This document shows positions 52,171 to 59,984 of a stretch of DNA of 64,000 nucleotides, one piece after another. The translations under genes and the position numbers were made by a program. The stretch covers positions 1,302,001 through 1,366,000 of the forward strand of contig JASSUJ010000001.1 of the NCBI GenBank assembly GCA_031963405.1, in the 5' to 3' direction. The stretch's first letter is position 1. Each line of letters opens with the position of its first letter. The stretch comes from JASSUD01 sp031963405. GTDB lineage: Bacteria; Pseudomonadota; Gammaproteobacteria; Burkholderiales; Burkholderiaceae. The notes beneath the pieces are model-generated. The model made no database searches, was not told the origin of the DNA, and saw nothing but the letters and a program-made list of their open reading frames with translations.

Positions 52171-53901
52171 TCAATGACGCCTAGAGCGGGTAGATTTTCC
52201 ACTAACAGCTCTCTGTATTGAGCTAATGGAGGCTTGCTGACTAATAGTGCTGTTAGGCGAAGCCCTTAAAGGATAGTGCAATAGTGGTTTTTCGGAAGAT
52301 TTTCGATCTAGCGCGCTAACGGCTCCACGAGTATGAATAGGATTAGCTGCCTTATCTTCCGCTGATTGATTCAACGCTTTCGAAAAGCTAGGCTCGTTTC
52401 TCAAGCTTCCATTTTTTTCCTCAGAAAGATTAAGTTTTTTCTCTAAAAAGATGTTCAATCCCTGCCAAGAAGAATTGCTGCTTAAATTTTTCACAATAGT
52501 AGGATCTCGCAGCAATTCTTTCGTATCATCAAAATCGTAAGGTAATGTCCCCCTCTCACGATTAAGCCTATCGAACAGTCTCCCCTCAAAAAAAGATTGA
52601 CTAATTAAATTTCCAGCAACATTAGCATCGCTCAACAAGGCTTTCATACAATTAAAATCGTTGAGCACTCCTCTTAGGAAAGAAAAATTGCTGAGTAAAT
52701 TCTCGGCAACAGTAGGCTCACTCAACAAGGCTTTCGTGCCATCCAGATCGCCAAGCAATTCCTGCATAAAGAAAGCATTGTTAAGTAAATCTTTTGTGCA
52801 AACAGGATCACTCAACAATGCTTTCATATAATCCCAATTACCAAGCACTCTCTCCTGCGAGAAAAAATTGCTGAGTAAATTTTTCTCAAAAACAGAATAT
52901 TTATATAGATCTTCCCTAAAAACAGCATGGCTGAGTAAATCTTTTACAAAAACGGGATCGCACGACAATTCTTGGTGGTAAATAAGGCGGTTGAATAGTT
53001 CTTTTCTAAAATTAGAATTGCTGAGTAAATTCTCAGCAACAGCAGGATCGTTCAGCAATGCTTTCATATGAGCAAAATCCTCAAACAATTTCCCCCTTAA
53101 GGAAGGATTGTTGAGTAAATCTTCTTTAAAAACAGCATGGCTGACTAAATCTTTTACAAAAACGGAATCGCACAGCAATTCTTGCTTGCAAATCAGGTGG
53201 TTGAATAGTTCTTTTCTAAAATTAGAATTGCTGAGTAAATTCTCAGCAACAGCAGGATCGTTCAGCAATGCTTTGGTATGAGTGAAATCCTCAAACAATT
53301 TCTCCCTTAGGGAAGGATTGCTGAGTAATTTTTTTCTAAAAGCAAGGCTTGTGTAGGTGAGTAAAGCTTTCGCAAAAACCAGCTCTTCCAGCGATTTCTC
53401 CACATACTTAGGATAACTGAGTAATGTCTCGGAGACATCGTTATATATGTATGGATTCTTTTGCCGAGCAAAATCTGCCGATGGCTTTTCTGAAGCACCC
53501 AGGGGCTTTCCCAAGACAGCTTTTGGATCTCGAGAAATGCCTAGAAGAGATTCGCCAATTGCGTTTTTTTGTGGCGAACGAGTGAAAGCTTGCTGATCTT
53601 CAAAGGCCACCAAAGTACGATTGCTATCTTGAGAAAAAGCACTCTCGGTAGGGCTGATAGGAATGGAAGATGACGGTTCCGAAGGGACAACCGCCGTCGC
53701 AGCAAGCGTGTCTAGCGCAGAACGAGCAGAAAAAACATTAGAAATTCTCTGTGGTGCTTGGAGGCCAGATAAGTCGAGCTTGCTATGCCGTACTCGACTA
53801 TTAATTTTTTGCACACCAGTATATACAGCCTCCCCAAAACCAATTAGCGCCGAGCTAATTCTATGAATATCCAATGAGAAAGGTCTGGACATACGAGGCA
53901 T
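52171..53901 (-). CDS. Decapeptide-repeat ORFan, candidate type III effector (paralog group member 3)
   Basis: 576 residues. Residues 1-155: disordered, Ser/Pro-rich, with a short amphipathic start (RISSALIGFGEAVYTGVQKI). Residues 192-451: 26 consecutive 10-residue units without one insertion, consensus LLx(D/N)xxVxx(D/N), e.g. LLNDPAVAEN, LLSNSNFRKE, LLSDPVCTKD; looser units extend to about 160 and 482. A 70-residue block is duplicated: 192-261 and 262-331. The C-terminus is polar and basic. I do not recognise this repeat; it suggests a helical solenoid, perhaps a binding scaffold. GGAG lies seven bases before ATG 53901; perfect hrpII box upstream. Confidence 0.75.
   Translation of the reverse strand: MPRMSRPFSLDIHRISSALIGFGEAVYTGVQKINSRVRHSKLDLSGLQAPQRISNVFSARSALDTLAATAVVPSEPSSSIPISPTESAFSQDSNRTLVAFEDQQAFTRSPQKNAIGESLLGISRDPKAVLGKPLGASEKPSADFARQKNPYIYNDVSETLLSYPKYVEKSLEELVFAKALLTYTSLAFRKKLLSNPSLREKLFEDFTHTKALLNDPAVAENLLSNSNFRKELFNHLICKQELLCDSVFVKDLVSHAVFKEDLLNNPSLRGKLFEDFAHMKALLNDPAVAENLLSNSNFRKELFNRLIYHQELSCDPVFVKDLLSHAVFREDLYKYSVFEKNLLSNFFSQERVLGNWDYMKALLSDPVCTKDLLNNAFFMQELLGDLDGTKALLSEPTVAENLLSNFSFLRGVLNDFNCMKALLSDANVAGNLISQSFFEGRLFDRLNRERGTLPYDFDDTKELLRDPTIVKNLSSNSSWQGLNIFLEKKLNLSEEKNGSLRNEPSFSKALNQSAEDKAANPIHTRGAVSALDRKSSEKPLLHYPLRASPNSTISQQASISSIQRAVSGKSTRSRRH
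52909..53328 (-). repeat. 210-bp tandem duplication inside the decapeptide-repeat gene
   Basis: 53119-53328 and 52909-53118 encode seven repeat units each with few differences (for instance LLNDPAVAEN and LLSNSNFRKE identical in both). DNA is also very similar, so the duplication is recent relative to the rest of the array. Confidence 0.85.
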
Positions 53902-53937
53902 TCATCTCTCCGTAATCTTTAAGAAAGAAATGCCTTT

Positions 53938-53998
53938 AGACTAAACTTTTTGGCCTTATGTTGCCGGAAACAGACGAAGAAAAGTCTAGCCATCCGAA
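53938..53998 (-). promoter_or_regulatory. hrpII-box promoter of the decapeptide-repeat gene
   Basis: Minus strand: TTCG (53998-53995), 16 bases, TTCG (53978-53975), 31 bases, TAGTCT (53943-53938). Then a leader of about 35 bases to ATG 53901. hrpII boxes are bound by HrpB-type AraC regulators in Ralstonia to switch on type III secretion genes. Confidence 0.82.
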
Positions 53999-54004
53999 CG
54001 CTTA

Positions 54005-54105
54005 GAGAGAGGGGTCATGGGCCGCGAGCAAGCAATATCGACATGGCCAGTACACCTAGTATTGGCCGTGTCGGGCCGTATGGCATGAAACCCTATTTCG
54101 ATGCA
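54005..54105. repeat. Worn palindromic element between the effector island and lpxC
   Basis: GGGTCATGGGCCGCGAGCAA and GGCCGTATGGCATGAAACCC are weak inverted arms; the inside has GACATGGCCAGTACACC and TATTGGCCGTGTCG. It separates the island from lpxC. Confidence 0.55.
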
Positions 54106-54116
54106 GTACTACTTGT

Positions 54117-55034
54117 TTAGGTAAGTGCAGTTTGCACGTCGAAAGAAAACCCTTTGGGGGCGGTGCGAACATCGTTAAAGGTGACGATTTCGTAGGCGTC
54201 TTGCTGAGCGAATAAAGCACGCAGTAGCGCGTTATTTAAGCCATGGCCAGATTTATAGGCGGTGTAGGCAGCAATCAGCGGGTGGCCAGCAACATACAGG
54301 TCACCTATGGCATCGAGCATTTTATGCTTGACAAACTCATCTTTGTAACGCAAGCCATCGTTATTTAGAATGCGATATTCGTCGAGCACAATGGCGTTAT
54401 CCATGCTGCCTCCGCGCGCTAAGCCGAGTTCGCGCATGGTTTCAACTTCATGGGCAAAGCCGAAGGTGCGCGCGCGAGCGATTTCGCGTACATAGGAGGT
54501 GCTGGAAAAGTCGGCTTCAAACTCCTGGCCGGTTTTGTTAACCGCCGGATGGCTAAAATCGATAGTGAATTTAAGCTTGAAACCAAAATAAGGGTCAAGC
54601 CGAGCAAATTTGTCACCTTCACGTACTTCGACGCGTTGCTTAATTTGAAGAAAGCGCTTAAGCGAAGTTTGTTCAGTGATCCCAGCGGATTGCAGTAAAA
54701 ATACAAATGAAGCCGCGCTGCCATCCATGATGGGAATTTCTTCAGCGGTGACGTCCACATACAGGTTATCAATACCTAGCCCTGCGCAGGCTGACATTAA
54801 ATGTTCAATGGTTGAGACACGCACGCCATCTTTATGCAGTACGGAGGCCAACCGAGTGTCGCCAATATGCAGCGCGCTCACTGGAATGGCTACCTGTGGG
54901 GTGACATCGGTGCGCGTAAAAACGATACCGATGCCGTCTGCAGCTGGGCGCAATGTTAATTCCACCTTGCGCCCAGAATGCAGGCCAATCCCTACGGCTT
55001 TGACAATCGACTTGATGGTGCGCTGCTTTAGCAT
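54117..55034 (-). CDS. lpxC: UDP-3-O-acyl-N-acetylglucosamine deacetylase
   Basis: Committed, zinc-dependent step of lipid A synthesis. 305 residues. Zinc and catalytic motifs TIEHLMSACAGLGIDN (E77, H78), the HKMLDAIGDL block and the C-terminal GHGLNNALLRALF are present. The cell thus still makes lipid A. Adjacent to the ftsZ end of the dcw cluster, as in most gamma- and beta-proteobacteria. Confidence 0.97.
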   Translation of the reverse strand: MLKQRTIKSIVKAVGIGLHSGRKVELTLRPAADGIGIVFTRTDVTPQVAIPVSALHIGDTRLASVLHKDGVRVSTIEHLMSACAGLGIDNLYVDVTAEEIPIMDGSAASFVFLLQSAGITEQTSLKRFLQIKQRVEVREGDKFARLDPYFGFKLKFTIDFSHPAVNKTGQEFEADFSSTSYVREIARARTFGFAHEVETMRELGLARGGSMDNAIVLDEYRILNNDGLRYKDEFVKHKMLDAIGDLYVAGHPLIAAYTAYKSGHGLNNALLRALFAQQDAYEIVTFNDVRTAPKGFSFDVQTALT

Positions 55035-55400
55035 GTTAATACTTCCAGTAATGACTTCTTAATGACTTCTTCATAGCTTTATTCAAACCTCCAAGAAGAG
55101 TCCACAAGCGGCACCCTTCTTCAAGGATGGTCAGCGGGCAGCAATCCTCATGGTCATTTAGGCACACACAGGTTTCTGCGCTCCTGCTCTCCCAAATAAA
55201 AACGCTTTTAGGAAATATTAAACAGGTTTTTACAGTCAGTCCGTCCGTCGTCCGCCTAAAAAAAGCCATGCAGCCCATTTTTAATTTTATTGCCTACTTA
55301 TGCACGCCTAATATAGTTGTGCTCAGTGCATACAACTATGGCATTTTGCCATACGCTTATTGAGCATAAACGTATTTGCCATATCGTATTTGTTCTCTCT
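55035..55400. other. Non-coding gap between ftsZ and lpxC
   Basis: No gene seen. TAATATAGTTGTGCTCAGTG and TATGGCATTTTGCCATA (a small hairpin near 55338-55354) are the only structures noted. ATGACTTCTT is repeated twice at 55051-55072, next to the lpxC start. Confidence 0.5.
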
Positions 55401-56591
55401 CTAGTCAGCTTGCTTGCGCAAAAAAGTAGGGGCGTCAAAAGCATTTTGCTTGAATTTTTCCTCAATTTGCTTGGAGCTTACTTCACGCTGCTGACGAAAA
55501 TCGCGCCAAACAGCAGGCTCTTGTAGCGCGCCATAATCTGCTGTACCTGAATTTAAGTAGTCACCTTTTAAGTCGACTAAGCCATCGTCATCAGTACCGG
55601 TTTTTTTCAACAAGGTAATCGCGGGTTGGCTTTTTTTCACCGTACGACCCAGGCCTGTAGCAACCACTGTCACGCGTAATGCGTCACCCATTGCGTCATC
55701 ATAGACAGTACCAAAGATAGCGGTTGCGTCTTCAGCCGCATAGCCTTTGATGGTGTTCATGACTTCACGGGTTTCAGATAAGCGCAATGAACGGCTCGCG
55801 GTAATATTCACCAGCACGCCACGAGCACCTGACAAATCAACGCCTTCCAAGAGCGGGCTAGCCACAGCTTGTTCAGCAGCTAGACGCGCACGGTCAACAC
55901 CCCCGACTGTCGCGGTACCCATCATTGCCTTGCCTTGCTCGCTCATTACCGTTTTTACGTCTTCAAAGTCAACGTTGATTAAGCCTTCGACATTGATGAT
56001 TTCGGCAATGCCAGCTACTGCGTTGTGCAATACATCGTCAGCGCATTGGAAACATTTATCCATTTCGGCATCGTCACCCATGACTTCAAAAAGCCTGTCA
56101 TTTAAGACAACGATGAGTGAATCAACATGGGCTTCAAGCTCTTGTGCTGCGGCTTCAGCAACGCGACGACGCTTACCACCTTCAAATTCAAACGGCTTCG
56201 ACACGACGCCCACCGTCAAAATACCCATTTCGCGAGCGATTTGCGCAACCACAGGGGCAGCACCAGAACCCGTTCCGCCTCCTAAGCCTGCGGTAAGAAA
56301 TACCATGTTGGCGCCACGTAATACGCTGGCAATGCGTTCACGCGCTTCTTCAGCGGCAGCGTTACCCATTTCAGGTTTAGCACCCGCACCAAGGCCAGTT
56401 TTACCCAGCTGAATGGCTGTGGCTGCGCTCAAACGCGAGAGCGCCTGTGCATCGGTGTTCATGCAAATGAATTCAACCCCTTGCACGCCACGATTAATCA
56501 TGTGCTGCACGGCATTGCCGCCAGCCCCGCCAACGCCCACCACCTTGATAATGGTGCCGCTGTTTTCTGTGTCCAGCATTTCGAATTCCAT
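55401..56591 (-). CDS. ftsZ: Cell division GTPase FtsZ
   Basis: Tubulin homolog forming the Z ring. 396 residues from ATG 56591 (MEFEMLDTEN), with GGGAG six bases upstream; the longer frame to 56618 is not needed. Tubulin signature GGGTGSGAAP, NTDAQAL and the GTPase-activating T7 loop (NVDFEDVKTVM) are intact. The C-terminal peptide FDAPTFLRKQAD, which binds FtsA and ZipA, is conserved. ZapD (33220-33975) would bundle its filaments. Confidence 0.97.
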   Translation of the reverse strand: MEFEMLDTENSGTIIKVVGVGGAGGNAVQHMINRGVQGVEFICMNTDAQALSRLSAATAIQLGKTGLGAGAKPEMGNAAAEEARERIASVLRGANMVFLTAGLGGGTGSGAAPVVAQIAREMGILTVGVVSKPFEFEGGKRRRVAEAAAQELEAHVDSLIVVLNDRLFEVMGDDAEMDKCFQCADDVLHNAVAGIAEIINVEGLINVDFEDVKTVMSEQGKAMMGTATVGGVDRARLAAEQAVASPLLEGVDLSGARGVLVNITASRSLRLSETREVMNTIKGYAAEDATAIFGTVYDDAMGDALRVTVVATGLGRTVKKSQPAITLLKKTGTDDDGLVDLKGDYLNSGTADYGALQEPAVWRDFRQQREVSSKQIEEKFKQNAFDAPTFLRKQAD

Positions 56592-56685
56592 AAGTGGCTC
56601 CCAAAAATTGACTCGCATTGAGTCACTAATAATTACGCAAGAAATTTGCTTTCTTACTGAATGCCAGCCCCCCGCCAGCGTTTAA

Positions 56686-56786
56686 GCAAACGCTAAATAA
56701 GCCGGGAGTGACGTCATACCTTTTTGCTCTATAAGTCGTACTGCCTACCTCGGTATTGGTGTTCCCGGTTTATTCAGTGCTTCCTT
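56686..56786. repeat. Palindromic element between ftsA and ftsZ
   Basis: AAACGCTAAATAAGCCGGGAG and CCCGGTTTATTCAGTGC are imperfect arms around TGACGTCATACC and CTCGGTATTGG. It lies in the ftsA-ftsZ gap, where relatives often have promoters for ftsZ. Confidence 0.75.
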
Positions 56787-56815
56787 AAATTTCTCTTATT
56801 TCTTAGTCCCTTTTG

Positions 56816-58045
56816 CTAGAAACTTTTTATAAACCAATCTTTCATACGTACCCACATCTGACCGAGTGGGCCAGTGTGCGTGGCAAATTGACGTTGCCGC
56901 CGCTGTGAGCGTGCTTCTAACAGCAGCCCCATAGCTGTTGAGTAACGCGGGTTGCGGATCACATCGGCTAAGCCACCGGTATATTCAGGTATACCAATGC
57001 GCACGGGCTTAAGAAAAACGCTTTCGCCAAGCTCAATCATGCCCGGCATCATCGCAGCCCCTCCTGTTAACACAACGCCTGAGGACAGTAATTCTTCATA
57101 GCCAGACTCCCACACCACTTGTTGCACTAATGCAAAAAGCTCTTCAACGCGGGGTTCAATCACTGCTGCTAAGGCCTGACGTGACAAGCGGCGCGGGCCA
57201 CGTTCACCCAAGCCTGGCACTTCAATCAGTTCATCCAAAGCGGCGCTATCTTGCTTGGCCACGCCGTGTCTTAGCTTGATATCCTCGGCATCTGAAGTTG
57301 GCGTGCGCAGCGCCATCGCAATATCGTTCGTAATATGATTGCCGGCCACAGGAATAACCGCGGTGTGGCGAATCGCACCAGAGCTAAAAATAGCAACATC
57401 GGTAGTGCCACCGCCAATATCAACCAGTACCACGCCCAGCTGCTTTTCATCTTCAGTAAGCACGGCCAAGCTAGAGGCGAGCGGCTGCGCAGTTAAAGTG
57501 TTCACTTCAAGTCCGCAGCGACGCACACATTTGACGATGTTTTGCGCAGCTGACACAGCGCCCGTCACAATATGCACTTTGACTTCTAGGCGGATACCGC
57601 TCATGCCCACCGGCTCGCGCACATCATCTTGCCCGTCGATAATGAACTCCTGCGGCAAAATATGCAGCATTTGCTGATCATTCGGGATATTGATGGCCTT
57701 GGCTGTTTCAATCACACGGGTAACATCAGCCTGGGTCACTTCTTTATCTTTAATCGCCACCATGCCGCTTGAATTAATGCTGCGGATATGGCTGCCCGCA
57801 ATGCCCGCAAACACATGGGTGATTTTGCAATCAGCCATTAACTCAGCTTCTTCGAGCGCGCGCTGAATCGACTGCACCGTGGCTTCGATATTGACCACGA
57901 CGCCCTTCTTCAGCCCTTTTGACTCGCTCTGCCCAAGGCCAATTACCTCATGGTGCCCGTCATCCTTTAAGGCGGCCACGACCACTACCACTTTTGAGGT
58001 GCCAATATCGAGGGCTACTAGCAAATCTTTGTAATCTTGTCTCAT
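56816..58045 (-). CDS. ftsA: Cell division protein FtsA
   Basis: Actin-like ATPase tethering FtsZ to the membrane. 409 residues from ATG 58045 (MRQDYKDLLVALDIGTSK), the start used by relatives. Phosphate-binding loops ALDIGTSKV and VDIGGGTTDVAIF and the adenosine motif VLTGGAAMMPGM are intact. The C-terminal amphipathic helix (VRMKDWFIKSF) that binds membrane is present. Ribosome-binding site is weak. Confidence 0.96.
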   Translation of the reverse strand: MRQDYKDLLVALDIGTSKVVVVVAALKDDGHHEVIGLGQSESKGLKKGVVVNIEATVQSIQRALEEAELMADCKITHVFAGIAGSHIRSINSSGMVAIKDKEVTQADVTRVIETAKAINIPNDQQMLHILPQEFIIDGQDDVREPVGMSGIRLEVKVHIVTGAVSAAQNIVKCVRRCGLEVNTLTAQPLASSLAVLTEDEKQLGVVLVDIGGGTTDVAIFSSGAIRHTAVIPVAGNHITNDIAMALRTPTSDAEDIKLRHGVAKQDSAALDELIEVPGLGERGPRRLSRQALAAVIEPRVEELFALVQQVVWESGYEELLSSGVVLTGGAAMMPGMIELGESVFLKPVRIGIPEYTGGLADVIRNPRYSTAMGLLLEARSQRRQRQFATHTGPLGQMWVRMKDWFIKSF

Positions 58046-58106
58046 ACGCTCAAGTATCAATAAGAAATCAGGTGGGTACTGCAAAGCCAACAATCACAGC
58101 TTAAAG

Positions 58107-58210
58107 GAAGGTCTGCATAAGCCGGAGGCGGCGTCATGCCGACTTGCCGTACTTGGTTGTACTGTCTGCGTCGGCATTCTTTGTCCTCCGACTTATGCAG
58201 ACCTTCCTGG
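58107..58210. repeat. Complete palindromic element between ftsQ and ftsA
   Basis: GGAAGGTCTGCATAAGCCGG and CCGACTTATGCAGACCTTCC are 20-base arms with few mismatches. The core is the clearest in the window: GGCGGCGTCATGCCGACTTG, CCGTAC, GTACTGTCTGCGTCGGCATT. It fills the whole gap between two genes normally co-transcribed. Confidence 0.92.
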
Positions 58211-58213
58211 GTA

Positions 58214-59029
58214 TTAGGGGATAGCTGGAGTCGCACGCATTGCGGCTACACCCGCTGTATTCCCTACTGCCTGATTCTGACCCTTAGTGTTATTTATCTC
58301 TTCGACAAAGCTCATTCCTGCCGTGTGAATCGCAAAACCATTTGGATAGCGCAAATCCACATATTCAATGTCACGGCCCCATTGTTTAGTTACCTCCGGC
58401 CACGCAGCTACCAAGCGTTGGCAGCGTACTTCAAGCGTGTCTCGTTCCCGTTCGCGGCCTAGGTCAAGGCGCATTCCATTTGCTAACTCAACACGCCAGG
58501 CATAACGCGTCGACAAAGTCACTACTTGTGGCGCACTACCTAGTGGAGCCAGCCAGCGTTTAAAGTCTCGGTAACGGTCAACGACTTTTTTTTCACTGCC
58601 AACCGGCCCATTTAAGAGAGGTAACCCATCATCGGCTTCTGCTTGATTCGCCGTGAATAGCTCACCTTCCTCACTCACTAACTGATCACTGCCCCATAAA
58701 CCCACGGCTTTGTATTCTTGCAAAGTGATAGCAAGCTGGTTTGGCCATACCCGCTGCACGCTAGCTTGCCGCACCCACGGCATTGACTCGATGGCAGTAC
58801 GCACAGTTTCAAGGTCAACCGTAAAAAAATTGCCTCTCACCTGCCCCATCAACGCTGCGCGCACAGTGGGCATATTGATGTGCTCCATCTCCCCACTAAT
58901 CTTGATCACCCGCAACGTAAATTTGGGTTGCTGGACTAGCCAATAGCCTGCGACCGCCAACAAGGCCAACGCGAGCAAGCTATACAACGCATTCGCAAGC
59001 AGATTAAGTTGGCGGCTATCATTCCACAT
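58214..59029 (-). CDS. ftsQ: Cell division protein FtsQ
   Basis: Bitopic divisome protein. 271 residues: cytoplasmic N-terminus, one membrane segment (residues 13-31, NALYSLLALALLAVAGYWL), then a POTRA domain (KFTLRVIKISGEMEHINMPT) and beta domain (NQLAITLQEYKAVGLW). Four bases after ddl. The C-terminus is low in conservation, as usual. Confidence 0.94.
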   Translation of the reverse strand: MWNDSRQLNLLANALYSLLALALLAVAGYWLVQQPKFTLRVIKISGEMEHINMPTVRAALMGQVRGNFFTVDLETVRTAIESMPWVRQASVQRVWPNQLAITLQEYKAVGLWGSDQLVSEEGELFTANQAEADDGLPLLNGPVGSEKKVVDRYRDFKRWLAPLGSAPQVVTLSTRYAWRVELANGMRLDLGRERERDTLEVRCQRLVAAWPEVTKQWGRDIEYVDLRYPNGFAIHTAGMSFVEEINNTKGQNQAVGNTAGVAAMRATPAIP

Positions 59030-59033
59030 AGAT

Positions 59034-59984
59034 TCAATTCAATGTCAGCGAGAGCACGTACATCACCAAGGTTTCATAGTCCATGCCGCTCGCTTGTGCA
59101 GCTTTAGGAACTAGTGAATGGGTGGTCATGCCGGGTGCCGTATTCATTTCTAAAAAATACGCATGGCCATGCGCATCTATCATCAAATCAATGCGCCCGC
59201 AGCCATTGCTACAACCTATGACTACGGCAGCGCGTGCCGCTAGCACTTTGAGGCGTTGCTCTTCGCTTTCAGGCAAACCACTCGGAATAAAGTACTGCGT
59301 GTCATCGGACACATATTTGGCGTGATAGTCATAGAACTCGCCCGCTGGCACAATCCGAATCATCGGTAGATCAAGCTCGCCAACCAACGCTATGGTGTAT
59401 TCGCCACCACCTTCAATACTTTGCTCAACCAGCACGACGCTATCGTAATGCGCTGCCTCGGTAATGGCGGCAACCAGTGATGAAGCACAAGCGGCTTTAG
59501 CAATAGCAATGCTTGACCCTTCATTGGCTGGTTTAACAAAGAGCGGCAAGCCTAGCTTGGCAATAATTTCACTGGCGCGCACCGCATAATCTTCTCCTCG
59601 CTGCACTACCTCAAACGCTGGCGTAGGAATTCCGCTTTGCTGCCAAATTAACTTGCTGCGCACTTTGTCCATGCTGAGTGCAGAGCCCAGCACACCCGTG
59701 CCGGCGTAACGGATGCCCAACAGATCGAGCGCGCCTTGCAGCGCTCCGTTCTCGCCATAGCCGCCATGCAAAGCATTAAACACCCGCACCACGCCCTCTT
59801 TTTTTAGCTCAAAGATGGAGCGCTCAGACGGATCGAAGGCAAAAGCATCGACCCCGCGGGCGCGCAATGCGCCTAGCACAAGCGCACCAGATTGCAACGA
59901 CACTTCTCGTTCGGCTGACGCGCCCCCTAGCAATACGGCTACTCTGCCAAATGCCTGTGGATCGATTGTGCTTGTTTTGCTCAT
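59034..59984 (-). CDS. ddl: D-alanine--D-alanine ligase
   Basis: ATP-grasp enzyme making D-Ala-D-Ala for peptidoglycan. 316 residues. Motifs VLLGGASAEREVSL, HGGYGENGALQG, FVKPANEGSSIAIAKA and EMNTAPGMTTHSLVP (metal site) are intact. The stop of murC and the ATG here are directly adjacent, showing tight operon packing. Confidence 0.96.
   Translation of the reverse strand: MSKTSTIDPQAFGRVAVLLGGASAEREVSLQSGALVLGALRARGVDAFAFDPSERSIFELKKEGVVRVFNALHGGYGENGALQGALDLLGIRYAGTGVLGSALSMDKVRSKLIWQQSGIPTPAFEVVQRGEDYAVRASEIIAKLGLPLFVKPANEGSSIAIAKAACASSLVAAITEAAHYDSVVLVEQSIEGGGEYTIALVGELDLPMIRIVPAGEFYDYHAKYVSDDTQYFIPSGLPESEEQRLKVLAARAAVVIGCSNGCGRIDLMIDAHGHAYFLEMNTAPGMTTHSLVPKAAQASGMDYETLVMYVLSLTLN

Noticed and set aside
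55747..56412. 221-codon plus-strand ORF opposite ftsZ
   Set aside because: Antisense shadow of a highly conserved essential gene.
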